Origin: Pseudorhizobium flavum
Lineage (GTDB): Bacteria > Pseudomonadota > Alphaproteobacteria > Rhizobiales > Rhizobiaceae
Direction of reading: 5' to 3'
DNA length: 64,000 nucleotides
Assembly: GCF_902502825.2 (NCBI RefSeq)
Contig: NZ_LR723670.1
Location: 496,001-560,000, forward strand
The first letter of the stretch is position 1. Every line of letters starts with the position of its first letter. The notes beneath the pieces are model-generated. The model had not been told where the DNA came from. It saw nothing but the letters and a program-made list of their open reading frames with translations, and searched no databases. Of the stretch, positions 54,490 to 63,281 are shown piece by piece. Position numbers and translations under genes: made by a program.

Positions 54490-55941
54490 TCAGACGTTGA
54501 GGAGCAGGAACTCCCGCTCCCACGGGCTGATGACCTGCATGAAGGTCTCGAATTCGCCGCGCTTGACGCCGGCATAGAGGCCGATGAACTCCGAGCCGAG
54601 CACCTCCGCAAGGGCCGGCTCCGCTTCAAGTGCGGAGACGGCCTCCAGGAGACCGCGCGGCAGTTCGATCGAGCCTTCATTGGCGCTGTGCTCCGTCGGT
54701 GGGCCCGGCTCAACCTTGTTCACGATGCCGAGCATCCCGCAGGCAAGGGAGGCTGCCAGCGCCAGATAAGGATTGGCATCGGAACTCGGCAGGCGGTTCT
54801 CAACGCGCCGCGCGCCAGCATCGGAGACCGGTACGCGGAAGGCGGTGGTGCGATTGTCATATCCCCACGCATTATTTACTGGTGCTGCCATGTCCGGCGT
54901 CAGGCGGCGGTAGGAGTTGACATAGGGCGCCATCATCACGAGCGCCTTGGGGACATAGGTCTGCATGCCGCCGATGAAGTGAAAGAACTCGCTGGAGGGC
55001 GAGCCGTCCTCGTTGGAAAAGACGTTCCGTCCCGTTTCGATGTCGACCACCGACTGGTGGATGTGCATCGCAGATCCCGCCTGACCCTGCATCGGCTTTG
55101 CCATGAACGTCGCATAGATGCCGTGCTTCAACGCCGCTTCACGGATCGTGCGCTTGAAGAGGAAAACCTGGTCGGCCAATTCTATCGGGTCGCCGTGCCG
55201 CAGATTGATCTCGAGCTGGGCGGGCCCTTCCTCGTGAATGAGCGTGTCGATCTCCAGGCCCTGCTTCTCGGAGAAATGGTAGATGTCGTCGATCAGTTCA
55301 TCGAACTCGTTGATGCCGGCGATCGAATACCCCTGGCCGCCGAGAATGGCGCGGCCCGAGCGTCCCTTCGGCGGGTGCAGGGGATAGTCCGGATCATCAT
55401 TCTTGGCGACGAGGTAGAACTCGATTTCCGGCGCGACCACCGGCTTCCACCCGCGCTCATGATAAAGGTCGACGATGTTCTTCAAGACGGCGCGAGGCGT
55501 ATAGGGGACGTTGTCGCCGCCGATGCCGACCACATCGCAGATGACCTGGGCCGTCGGATCCGTCTCCCAAGGCACGACGGAGAGAGTCGAAAGGTCGGGA
55601 ACCAGCTTCAGGTCGCTGTCGCGTGGCTCATAACGGAAGCTGGCCGTCTCATCCGGATACTCGCCGGAGATCGTGTGTCGGTAAAGAGCGGAAGGCAAGG
55701 CCAGCGACGTGTTGGAGGTAAACTTCGACGACGGCATCATCTTGCCGCGCGGGACGCCTGCGAGGTCTGGCGTAATGCACTCGACATCCTCGATGCCACG
55801 CGCCCGCAGCCAGGCGACGGCCTCCTTCCAGTCGTGTACGCCGCGCAGAGAGGTCAGGGCTGGTGGCGTGGGCTGCCCGCCGGTCGATTTCAGCACAGGC
55901 CCTGCGGATGGGGAGGCAGGCGACGGTTTCTTGCGCGTCAT
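54490..55941 (-). CDS. Glutamine synthetase family ligase (PuuA-like gamma-glutamylpolyamine synthetase)
   Basis: This 483-aa protein has the GS fold with an N-terminal beta domain (IEDVECITPDLAGVPRGKMM) and catalytic segments (KPMQGQAGSAMHIHQSVVD; AWGYDNRTTAFRVPVS; VENRLPSSDANPYLALAASLACGMLGI). Pairing with the PuuB-like oxidase suggests gamma-glutamylation of putrescine or another amine rather than ammonia assimilation. ATG 55941 (MTRKKPSP) was chosen; the longer frame runs into the divergent upstream gene. The exact amine substrate cannot be read from sequence. Confidence 0.85.
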   Translation of the reverse strand: MTRKKPSPASPSAGPVLKSTGGQPTPPALTSLRGVHDWKEAVAWLRARGIEDVECITPDLAGVPRGKMMPSSKFTSNTSLALPSALYRHTISGEYPDETASFRYEPRDSDLKLVPDLSTLSVVPWETDPTAQVICDVVGIGGDNVPYTPRAVLKNIVDLYHERGWKPVVAPEIEFYLVAKNDDPDYPLHPPKGRSGRAILGGQGYSIAGINEFDELIDDIYHFSEKQGLEIDTLIHEEGPAQLEINLRHGDPIELADQVFLFKRTIREAALKHGIYATFMAKPMQGQAGSAMHIHQSVVDIETGRNVFSNEDGSPSSEFFHFIGGMQTYVPKALVMMAPYVNSYRRLTPDMAAPVNNAWGYDNRTTAFRVPVSDAGARRVENRLPSSDANPYLALAASLACGMLGIVNKVEPGPPTEHSANEGSIELPRGLLEAVSALEAEPALAEVLGSEFIGLYAGVKRGEFETFMQVISPWEREFLLLNV

Positions 55942-56062
55942 GAAGCACCGGTATGCGTTGATCGGAGCGCCATCATAACCAGAGATTGGCAATTGGCGAG
56001 GGGGCGGCATTGACTTTGCCCGACTGATCGCAAACAGGGAAACCTGCTGAAGGGAGCCGCAC

Positions 56063-57250
56063 TTGGTCCGCAAATTCGACGCCGTCATTCTTGGAGCCGG
56101 AGCCGCGGGGATGATGTGCGCCATTCGTGCCGGGCAGCGCGGGAGGAGGGTCCTGCTCCTCGATCATGCGAAGGCGCCGGGCGAAAAGATCCGCATTTCC
56201 GGCGGCGGAAGATGCAACTTCACCAACACCGGGACTTCGCCGGCAAACTACATCTCCGCCAACGCCCACTTCGCCAAGTCCGCCCTTGCGCGCTACACGC
56301 CGCGTGACTTCATTACTCTCGTGGACAAGCATGGCATAGCCTGGCACGAGAAGACGCTCGGGCAGTTGTTCTGCGACGGCAGCGCCAAAGAGATCATCGG
56401 AATGCTGACGGCAGAGATGCGCGCCGCGAACGTCCAGATGGAACTCCAGCAGGAGATTTCGTCGGTCGAACATACCGGCGCCGGCTTCCGCATAGGAACA
56501 TCGGGCGGCTCGGTCGAGGGGGCAGCCTTGGTGGTCGCCACCGGCGGCAAGTCTATCCCGAAGATGGGAGCCACCGGTCTTGCCTACCGCATTGCCGAAC
56601 AGTTCGGGCTGAAGGTGATCGAGACGCGCCCCGGCCTTGTCCCGCTGACGCTCGACCCGCAACTGCTCGAACGTCTCGCGTCCCTGTCGGGGATCTCCGT
56701 TCCCGCGCAAGTGCGTCACGGCAAGACCGCCTTTCGCGAGGCCCTTCTCTTTACCCATCGGGGCATGAGCGGACCGGCCATCCTGCAGATTTCGTCCTAC
56801 TGGCGCGAAGGCGACGAAATCCTGCTGAAGATCGAGCCGGAGCATGACCTCTTCCAGATGCTGAGGTCGGCGCGGAGGGAGAATGGCCGCCAGGCGCCTC
56901 TGACCGTGCTGTCCGAGCTTCTGCCGAGGCGCCTCGCGCAGTACCTTCTGGAGAGGTCGGGCGTCGCGGCCCATGTCCAACTGGCCGATTGCCCGGACAG
57001 GGTGCTCCAGGCGGTCGCTGCCTCGGCCCAGGAATGGCGTGTTCGGCCGGCGGGATCCGAAGGCTATCGCACGGCGGAGGTAACCCTTGGCGGTGTCGAT
57101 ACAAAGGAACTGGATTCGCGCACGCTTGCCGCCAGGAAGGTTCCCGGCCTCCACTTCATCGGGGAGTGCGTCGATGTGACCGGCTGGCTTGGGGGGTATA
57201 ATTTCCAGTGGGCCTGGGCCTCGGGCCATGTTTGTGGGGACGCATTGTAG
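56063..57250 (+). CDS. HI0933/YhiN-family NAD(P)/FAD-dependent oxidoreductase
   Basis: This 395-aa flavoprotein begins with a dinucleotide-binding motif (FDAVILGAGAAGMMCAIRAGQRG). It contains the family motif GEKIRISGGGRCNFTN (about residues 40-55), and its C-terminal DVTGWLGGYNFQWAWASGHVCG is typical of HI0933 proteins. The physiological reaction of this family is not settled. The start is a TTG at 56063, preceded by GAAGGGAG. It is divergent from the PuuA-like gene. Confidence 0.9.
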   Translation: MVRKFDAVILGAGAAGMMCAIRAGQRGRRVLLLDHAKAPGEKIRISGGGRCNFTNTGTSPANYISANAHFAKSALARYTPRDFITLVDKHGIAWHEKTLGQLFCDGSAKEIIGMLTAEMRAANVQMELQQEISSVEHTGAGFRIGTSGGSVEGAALVVATGGKSIPKMGATGLAYRIAEQFGLKVIETRPGLVPLTLDPQLLERLASLSGISVPAQVRHGKTAFREALLFTHRGMSGPAILQISSYWREGDEILLKIEPEHDLFQMLRSARRENGRQAPLTVLSELLPRRLAQYLLERSGVAAHVQLADCPDRVLQAVAASAQEWRVRPAGSEGYRTAEVTLGGVDTKELDSRTLAARKVPGLHFIGECVDVTGWLGGYNFQWAWASGHVCGDAL

Positions 57251-57382
57251 GCATCGCTGATTCAAGCCTTGTTAAGGTGCTTTGATCATCCTGCCTTGAT
57301 GCCGGCAAATTCCTGCTGTCAGGATGTGGCATCCGGCCTGTCGCGGCAGACCGCGACCGACAACGCTCTTGGGGTTCAGATC

Positions 57383-57517
57383 ATGCAAAAAGTTCGCCGT
57401 GCCCGTGCTGTCGCCATTGCCAAGGCTGAGGATGCCGACCGGCTCTTTCGTCTGCGCCTCCTGTTGCTATGCGCTGGCGCGACCGCTGCCTTCCTGGTGC
57501 TGTCGGCAATTTCCTGA
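57383..57517 (+). CDS. Possible small membrane protein
   Basis: This 44-aa frame begins MQKVRRARAVAIAKAEDADR and ends in a single hydrophobic helix (LLLLCAGATAAFLVLSAIS). The charge pattern is plausible for a small inner-membrane protein. Ribosome binding is weak (TTGGGG 9 nt upstream). It could be a chance frame. Confidence 0.35.
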   Translation: MQKVRRARAVAIAKAEDADRLFRLRLLLLCAGATAAFLVLSAIS

Positions 57518-57552
57518 TCGTCGTGAATCGTCCTTGGCCGACGGCCTGAGGC

Positions 57553-57642
57553 TCAAGAGCCTGTCCGCAATCCGGCAGACGGCTGCAGGAGCACGCGGTA
57601 TCGGCGTTGCGAACCGCCGATAATATCGATCTTCCAGTCCAC
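57553..57642 (-). CDS. Possible 29-residue micro-ORF
   Basis: A GTG at 57642 is preceded by AGGAGGGAGC, an almost perfect Shine-Dalgarno sequence at good spacing. The frame encodes a short, basic, beta-prone peptide (VDWKIDIIGGSQRRYRVLLQ...). I do not recognise it. It lies in the 57518-57801 stretch between genes, which otherwise shows no convincing gene. Confidence 0.3.
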   Translation of the reverse strand: MDWKIDIIGGSQRRYRVLLQPSAGLRTGS

Positions 57643-57801
57643 GCTCCCTCCTTCCTCGATTCTCCCATGCTCGGGATGATGCCACGATCGCAGCGACGAC
57701 TTCGTACATTGTCTCTACCTCCGAAGATGAAAAGCCGTCGTCTGAGATAGACCGGTCCTCCGGCTTCTGAAACAGCCGGAAACGCGCTATGCTTTTCAAA
57801 G

Positions 57802-58674
57802 ATGAAAAACGTCAGTTGGGATACGTACGAACTTTTCCTCAAGGTCGCCCGTCATGGCGGCCTGTCCGGCGCTGCCGGTGTCACCGGCTTGAGCCCTGCT
57901 ACCATCGGACGTCGCATGCTCGAGCTGGAAGGCGGCGTCGGGCGCCCGCTCTTTCTCCGGAGCCGGACCGGCTATCAACTGACGGCTGAGGGCGCGGTGC
58001 TTTTCGAGCAGGTGCAGGAAATGGAAGGTGCTGCACGGCGGATCGATGCGTGGCAACAGGAAAGTGCTTCGCCGCTCGTGAGGATCGCCTGCGGCACCTG
58101 GCTTGCCTGGTGGATGGCAAGGCATCACACACGCCTTCAGAGGGCCGAAGAGAACCTCCGCATCGACATGTTCATCGCGGAGCGAAGGGCGAGCCTCGCG
58201 CACCGCGAGAGCGATATCGGCATCCGGGCGTTTGAGCCGGAGGAGGGGAATCTTGCCGCGCGCCGTTTGGGCGAGGTGGCTTACGCCGCTTACTGCTCCC
58301 GCGAGGTCGATATCTCAGGTCGGGAGCGCTGGCTTGCCGTTGCGGAGGAAGAGGCGATTTCCGCTTATCTCCGCTATCCGCACGAGCATCAGGCGGATGC
58401 GATTACAGTGACGGTCAATCGGCCGAGGTCGCTCCATGACTTGGTGATCGCAGGCGCGGGTATCGCCGTGCTGCCATGCTTCGTGGGGGACAATGACGTT
58501 CGGCTGGAACGGGTAGGGGAGGAGATAACCGCCCTGCGTCACACCCAGTGGATCGTGATGAACAATGACGACCGTCACAGGCGGGAGATCCGGACGGTCG
58601 TGGATCGGATCACGGAGCTTGTTCGCAGCCATGCCGACCTCTTTGCCGGCCGCCGCCCCGCCTCGACGCGCTGA
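57802..58674 (+). CDS. LysR-family transcription regulator
   Basis: This 290-aa protein has the LysR winged helix at its N-terminus (YELFLKVARHGGLSGAAGVTGLSPATIGRRMLELEGGVGRPLFLR, about residues 9-53) and a co-inducer domain after residue 85. The effector and targets are unknown. It is transcribed towards the small gene at 58728, with a strong shared hairpin between them. Confidence 0.9.
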   Translation: MKNVSWDTYELFLKVARHGGLSGAAGVTGLSPATIGRRMLELEGGVGRPLFLRSRTGYQLTAEGAVLFEQVQEMEGAARRIDAWQQESASPLVRIACGTWLAWWMARHHTRLQRAEENLRIDMFIAERRASLAHRESDIGIRAFEPEEGNLAARRLGEVAYAAYCSREVDISGRERWLAVAEEEAISAYLRYPHEHQADAITVTVNRPRSLHDLVIAGAGIAVLPCFVGDNDVRLERVGEEITALRHTQWIVMNNDDRHRREIRTVVDRITELVRSHADLFAGRRPASTR

Positions 58675-58678
58675 ATGC

Positions 58679-58713
58679 GCAGAGGGCGCCGCGGCATGCG
58701 CGACGCCCTCTGC
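58679..58713. terminator. Hairpin between convergent LysR and 78-aa gene
   Basis: GCAGAGGGCG (58679-58688) and CGCCCTCTGC (58704-58713) pair perfectly over 10 bp with a 15-nt GC-rich loop. It lies between two convergent stops, so it is probably a bidirectional terminator, although neither side has a long T-tract. Confidence 0.6.
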
Positions 58714-58727
58714 CTATCATGGCCTGC

Positions 58728-58964
58728 TCAGTGAGCCTGGGTGACAACAACCGGAATGAGGAGATCGCCCCAGTTTCCGTCGCCGCCATGATGGCGGGCG
58801 GAGCGGACGAGCTCGACCGATACACCAGCGTCGACGGCTTTCATGACCGACTGGTTGAGACGGTGCAGGTCGTTGGCGACCATGCGGATCATGGCCTGCT
58901 GGTCGGTGGTCATGGCGGATGCCTGTTCTTCGGCACGTTCCTTGACGCGGGTCTGTGGGGTCAT
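58728..58964 (-). CDS. Small conserved hypothetical protein downstream of aceA
   Basis: This 78-aa protein (MTPQTRVKERAEEQASAMTTDQQAMIRMVANDLHRL...) has a helical, charged N-terminal two-thirds and a short beta-like end (GDLLIPVVVTQAH). No membrane or signal segment is seen. Its ATG is preceded by AGGAGA and lies 110 bp after aceA on the same strand, so it may be cotranscribed with it. I do not recognise a function. Confidence 0.7.
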   Translation of the reverse strand: MTPQTRVKERAEEQASAMTTDQQAMIRMVANDLHRLNQSVMKAVDAGVSVELVRSARHHGGDGNWGDLLIPVVVTQAH

Positions 58965-59024
58965 TGCATTTCTCCTCTTATACGCGGGGTTCTTGAAGTT
59001 GCTGATCCGGGTGCTGGTCGGTCT

Positions 59025-59048
59025 CCTCTTCCCGCGGACGGGAAGAGG
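59025..59048. repeat. Perfect 10-bp inverted repeat downstream of aceA
   Basis: CCTCTTCCCG (59025-59034) and CGGGAAGAGG (59039-59048) pair perfectly around a 4-nt loop. It lies between aceA and the 78-aa gene. No T-tract follows on the minus strand, so an mRNA stability or attenuation role is as likely as termination. Confidence 0.6.
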
Positions 59049-59074
59049 TATGGCGAAGGGTTGTATCCGGGATA

Positions 59075-60364
59075 TTATTCAGCGGCCGGCCTGAACTGTT
59101 CGGTCTCGGTCGATTCCTTCATGGCGGTGGTCGAGGACTTGCCGCCGGTGATCGCCATGGAGACAGCGTCGAAGTAGCCGGTGCCGACCTCGCGCTGGTG
59201 CTTGGTGGCGGTGTAGCCATTGACCTCTGCCGCGAATTCGGCTTCCTGCAGCTCGGAGTAGGCGGCCATCTGCCGATCCTTGTAGCCGCGCGCCAGTTCG
59301 AACATGCCATAGTTCAGCTGGTGGAAGCCGGCGAGGGTGATGAACTGGAACTTGTAGCCCATTGCACCCAGTTCCTTCTGGAACTTCGCGATCGTCGCGT
59401 CGTCCAGGTTCTTCTTCCAGTTGAACGACGGCGAGCAGTTATAGGCAAGCTTCTTGCCCGGGTGTGCCTTGTGGACGGCTTCCGCGAACTTGCGGGCCTG
59501 TTCCAGGTCCGGCTTGCCGGTTTCCATCCAGATCATGTCGCAGTGCGGAGCATAGGCGATCGCACGGGCGATGCAGGGCTCGATGCCATTCTTGACCTGG
59601 TAGAAGCCTTCGGCAGTGCGGCCGGCATCGTAGTCGACGAAAGGCTGGTCGCGCTCGTCGATGTCCGACGTCAGGAGCTTGGCGGCCTCGGCATCGGTAC
59701 GGGCGACGATCAGCGTCGGGACGCCCATGACGTCCGCGGCGAGGCGGGCGGCGTTCAGGTTGCGGATATGGGCCGCCGTCGGGATTAGAACCTTGCCGCC
59801 GAGATGGCCGCACTTCTTCTCAGAGGCGAGCTGGTCCTCAAAGTGAACGCCTGCGGCGCCGGCTTCGATGAAGGCCTTCATGATCTCGAAGGCATTCAGC
59901 GGTCCGCCGAAGCCGGCTTCCGCGTCGGCGACGATCGGCGCAAACCAGGTCTCGACGGAAAGCCCCTTGCCTTCGGCCGTCTCGATTTGGTCCGCGCGCT
60001 GCAGTGTGCGGTTAATCCGCTTTGCAAGCTCCGGAGCTGCATTGGCCGGATAGAGCGACTGGTCGGGATACATGGCGGACGCGGTGTTGGCGTCGGCAGC
60101 GACCTGCCAGCCGGAGAGGTAGATGGCCTTCAGGCCGGCGCGGACCATCTGCATGGCCTGGTTGCCGGAGAGCGCGCCGAGAGCGTTGATGAAGGGCTCT
60201 TCGTTAATCAGCTTCCACAGGCGATTGGCGCCCATTTCCGCCAGCGTGTACTTGATTTCGACTGAGCCGCGCAGACGCTTGACGTCCTCCGCCGTGTAGG
60301 GGCGCTCGATGCCGTCATAACGGTCTTTCGGGGCGTTCGGAATGAGGTTGTAAAAGTCGGTCAT
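59075..60364 (-). CDS. aceA: Isocitrate lyase AceA
   Basis: AceA splits isocitrate into glyoxylate and succinate, the first step of the glyoxylate shunt for growth on acetate or fatty acids. The 429-aa protein has the catalytic signature KKCGH at residues 183-187 and the family segments [24 protein letters not shown] and [20 protein letters not shown]. No malate synthase gene is in the window. A regulator is divergent, 218 bp away. Confidence 0.97.
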   Translation of the reverse strand: MTDFYNLIPNAPKDRYDGIERPYTAEDVKRLRGSVEIKYTLAEMGANRLWKLINEEPFINALGALSGNQAMQMVRAGLKAIYLSGWQVAADANTASAMYPDQSLYPANAAPELAKRINRTLQRADQIETAEGKGLSVETWFAPIVADAEAGFGGPLNAFEIMKAFIEAGAAGVHFEDQLASEKKCGHLGGKVLIPTAAHIRNLNAARLAADVMGVPTLIVARTDAEAAKLLTSDIDERDQPFVDYDAGRTAEGFYQVKNGIEPCIARAIAYAPHCDMIWMETGKPDLEQARKFAEAVHKAHPGKKLAYNCSPSFNWKKNLDDATIAKFQKELGAMGYKFQFITLAGFHQLNYGMFELARGYKDRQMAAYSELQEAEFAAEVNGYTATKHQREVGTGYFDAVSMAITGGKSSTTAMKESTETEQFRPAAE

Positions 60365-60439
60365 CTGCGAGGCTCCATCTTCATTCGTGGCTTCCGCATC
60401 AGCAACCGTAGCTGCCTGCGTCTGTGACGGGATTTACAG

Positions 60440-60472
60440 ATGCAAACGTTGAACTGCCAGAAAATATGCAAA
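60440..60472. promoter_or_regulatory. Paired ATGCAAA boxes between aceA and its divergent regulator
   Basis: ATGCAAA occurs at 60440-60446 and again at 60466-60472, 26 bp apart, in the divergent promoter region. RamB, a corynebacterial regulator of the same architecture as the gene at 60583, binds TTTGCAAA-like sequences at glyoxylate-cycle promoters, so these are candidate operators. The link is inference. Confidence 0.35.
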
Positions 60473-60582
60473 AACAGAGACATCAAAAGGGTTATGATGT
60501 CGCTTGTTTGACAAGTGCGGTTGTGAAGATGTAAAAATAGTCAAAGAAGCTGTCTGGTTCGGGCGTGTAAAAAAGGTGACAA

Positions 60583-62001
60583 ATGGCTGAACGCAAGATT
60601 TTCGCCGGGCCTCGCGTACGACGTGTTCGTCTCGGGCTCGGCCTGACGCAGACGGCAATGGCGGAGGCGCTTGGGATATCGCCGTCCTATCTGAACCTGA
60701 TCGAGCGGAACCAGCGCCCGCTCACGGTACAACTGCTTATCAAGCTGGCCTCGGTCTACAAGGTCGATCTCGACCTGCTGCAGGGAGAGGGTAACGGCGC
60801 CGCAACCCAGCTGCGCGAAGTGTTTGCCGATCCTCTCCTGTCGGGCGAAATTCCAGGCGATCAGGAAATCCTCGAAGTCGCGGAGGCTGCTCCCAATGCC
60901 GCGCTTGGAATGGTGAAGCTTTACCGGGCATATCGGGAACAGGCGGCGCGCCTGACGGATCTGACCGACATTCTGGCGAAGGAGGGGCATGAGACTTCGG
61001 TTTCTGCAACCCATCTGCCGATCGACGAAGTCCGGGACAGACTGGAGCGGCGCCCGAACTTCTTCGGCCGGATCGAAGATGCAGCCGAAGAGTTCGTGCA
61101 ACGCCTGGGTCCAGGGGAGGACTTGCCGGGAGCCCTGAAGGCCTGGCTGAAGGCCGAGCATGGTATTGCCGCGCGCACCCTGCCCATACACGCAATGCCA
61201 AATCTGCGACGCCGATACGATCGCCACTCAATGCGGCTCTTTTTGTCCGAGAGGCTGTCTCCCTTCGACAGGACGCGAGAACTGGCCGCCGAGGCGGCAC
61301 AACTGGCGTTGTCCTCGGAGATCCTGGCGGAACTGGAAGACCTGTCCTTCACCAGCAGCGAGGCACGCCGCATCGGAAGGTTCGAACTGGCGCGCTATGC
61401 AGCCCATGCGCTGATGATGCCATATGGGGCCTTCCTCTCGGCTGCGCAGAAGGCCCGCTATGACATAGACCTCTTAAGGTCCCGCTTCGATGTCTCGTTC
61501 GAGCAGGCGGCCAACCGGATCACCACGCTTTCCAGACCCGGGGCGGTGGGGCTGCCGTTCTTCCTGCTTGAACTGGATCATGCGGGCAATGTCATCCGGC
61601 GTGCGGGAGCACAAAGCTATCCAAGGGCGGCGTTCGGCGGGCTCTGTCCGAAGCTCGGCATCCACTCAGCCTTCGCCCAGCCTGGCCAGATATTGGCGGA
61701 AGCGGCTGAAATGCCCGATGGTACCGCCTACCTGACGGTTTCCCGTACCATCGACGGACCTCAGGCGGCTTTCGGAGAACGGATTAGGCGGACTGCCTTG
61801 CTCATCGGATGCGAACTGGCGCTCGCCGACGAGACTGTCTATGGCCCTGCCGTTGAAAGCACAGCCGCGCGGGTGCTCGCCGGCACGGCCTGTCGCCTCT
61901 GCGAACGACGGGGCTGCTTGGCCCGCGCGGAACCCCCGTTGACGCGCCCGCTGGGGCTTGACGAGATGGTGACGGGATTGAGCGCCTTCGATTTCCAGTA
62001 A
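60583..62001 (+). CDS. XRE-family regulator with degenerate IrrE-like and DUF2083 domains
   Basis: This 472-aa regulator has an N-terminal XRE helix-turn-helix (RRVRLGLGLTQTAMAEALGISPSYLNLIERNQRPL, about residues 9-43). The middle part corresponds to the ImmA/IrrE-like domain but shows no HExxH (TRELAAEAAQLAL stands at about that place). The C-terminal DUF2083 part has the Cys pattern CRLCERRGCLAR. RamB and ScfR-type regulators of acetate and short-chain acyl metabolism share this layout. Divergence from aceA makes it the probable glyoxylate-shunt regulator. Confidence 0.88.
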   Translation: MAERKIFAGPRVRRVRLGLGLTQTAMAEALGISPSYLNLIERNQRPLTVQLLIKLASVYKVDLDLLQGEGNGAATQLREVFADPLLSGEIPGDQEILEVAEAAPNAALGMVKLYRAYREQAARLTDLTDILAKEGHETSVSATHLPIDEVRDRLERRPNFFGRIEDAAEEFVQRLGPGEDLPGALKAWLKAEHGIAARTLPIHAMPNLRRRYDRHSMRLFLSERLSPFDRTRELAAEAAQLALSSEILAELEDLSFTSSEARRIGRFELARYAAHALMMPYGAFLSAAQKARYDIDLLRSRFDVSFEQAANRITTLSRPGAVGLPFFLLELDHAGNVIRRAGAQSYPRAAFGGLCPKLGIHSAFAQPGQILAEAAEMPDGTAYLTVSRTIDGPQAAFGERIRRTALLIGCELALADETVYGPAVESTAARVLAGTACRLCERRGCLARAEPPLTRPLGLDEMVTGLSAFDFQ

Positions 62002-62111
62002 GCCGATCCTGCAGTGCACATTTTCCTTGTAGCGGCAAAATTTCCTTCTTACTCTCGCCTCGAAATGGGGAACGGCTGCATCGATGGCCGACAAGTCGAA
62101 CTGGAGAGATT

Positions 62112-63209
62112 ATGAAGACCAAGCTGCTGCATCTTGCTGCAACCGTTGCCAGCCTCGCCGTGACCGCTACCGCCGCCATGGCCCAGGAACGGGTGGTGCA
62201 TGTCTACAACTGGTCCGACTACATCGACGAGTCGGTGCTGGAAGACTTCACGAAGGAGACCGGCATCAAGGTCGTCTATGACGTGTTCGATTCCAACGAA
62301 ATCGTCGAGACGAAGCTTCTGGCCGGTGGCTCCGGCTATGACGTCGTTGTTCCGACCGCACCCTTCCTGGCGCGCCAGATCCAGGCGGGCGTTTTCCAGA
62401 AGCTCGACAAGTCGAAGCTGCCGAACCTGTCGAACATGTGGCCGGAAATCACCGCGCGCCTGGCCAAGTACGACCCCGGCAACGAGTACGCGGTCAACTA
62501 CATGTGGGGAACGACTGGGCTTGGCTATAACGTCGACAAGGTCAAGGCAGCGCTTGGCGACGTGCCGGTCGACAGCTGGGACATCCTCTTCAAGCCCGAA
62601 AATGCCGAGAAGCTGAAAGCCTGCGGCATCAACATCCTCGACGCCTCCGACGAGACCTTCGCGATCGCGATGAACTACGTCGGCAAAGATCCGGACAGCA
62701 AGGAGACCGCCGACCTTGAGGCAGGTGGCGAGGTTTACATGAACATCCGCCCGTTCGTGAAGACTTTCAACTCGTCGGCTTACATCGACGAACTGGCCAA
62801 TGGCGATACCTGCATCTCGATGGGTTGGTCGGGCGACGTGCTGCAGGCCAAGGCACGCGCTGAAGAGGCGGGCAACGGCGTGAACGTGGAGTACGTGATC
62901 CCGAAGGAAGGCACCTACATGTGGTTCGACAATCTGGCGATCCCGGCGGATGCCAAGAATGTCGAGGAAGCGCATGCCTTCATCAACTTCCTGATGAAGC
63001 CCGAGGTCATCGCCAAGGCCTCGAATTACGTCCAGTATGCGAACGGCAACCTTGCATCGCAGGAACTGCTCGACAAGGAAGTCCTGGAAAACCCCTCCGT
63101 CTATCCTCCGGCCGAGACCGTGTCCAAGCTCTTCACCATCTCTCCCTATGGGCCGCGTGAGCAACGCGTGCTCAACCGGATCTGGACCCAGATCAAGACC
63201 GGCAGCTGA
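62112..63209 (+). CDS. potF: Putrescine-type ABC transporter substrate-binding protein PotF
   Basis: PotF captures putrescine or related polyamines in the periplasm. The 365-aa protein has a signal peptide (HLAATVASLAVTATAAMAQ|ERVV) and the family start VVHVYNWSDYIDESVLEDFTKETG. Ligand-pocket regions include NYMWGTTGLGYNVD and ISMGWSGDVLQA. It is preceded by GGAGAG. It would supply the PuuA/PuuB-like enzymes encoded at 53192-55941. Confidence 0.93.
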   Translation: MKTKLLHLAATVASLAVTATAAMAQERVVHVYNWSDYIDESVLEDFTKETGIKVVYDVFDSNEIVETKLLAGGSGYDVVVPTAPFLARQIQAGVFQKLDKSKLPNLSNMWPEITARLAKYDPGNEYAVNYMWGTTGLGYNVDKVKAALGDVPVDSWDILFKPENAEKLKACGINILDASDETFAIAMNYVGKDPDSKETADLEAGGEVYMNIRPFVKTFNSSAYIDELANGDTCISMGWSGDVLQAKARAEEAGNGVNVEYVIPKEGTYMWFDNLAIPADAKNVEEAHAFINFLMKPEVIAKASNYVQYANGNLASQELLDKEVLENPSVYPPAETVSKLFTISPYGPREQRVLNRIWTQIKTGS

Positions 63210-63216
63210 TACAGAG

Positions 63217-63236
63217 GGGCGGGCAGTGACCCGCCC
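63217..63236 (+). repeat. GC-rich hairpin between potF and potG
   Basis: GGGCGGG (63217-63223) and CCCGCCC (63230-63236) form a 7-bp stem with a CAGTGA loop. Such hairpins between a binding-protein gene and its transporter genes often raise the binding-protein mRNA relative to the rest. No long T-tract follows. Confidence 0.55.
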
Positions 63237-63281
63237 TTCGCATTCTTGTCACTGATACCCGCAACGCTCGATGGAGCAAGC

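Noticed and set aside
57467..57799. 110-aa minus-strand frame opposite the LysR upstream region
   Set aside because: Arg/Ser-rich with no domain and poor start context. The shorter GTG frame within the same stretch has the better ribosome-binding site.
58719..59177. 152-aa plus-strand frame covering the 78-aa gene and the aceA end
   Set aside because: It runs antisense to two better-supported genes and across the hairpin between them.
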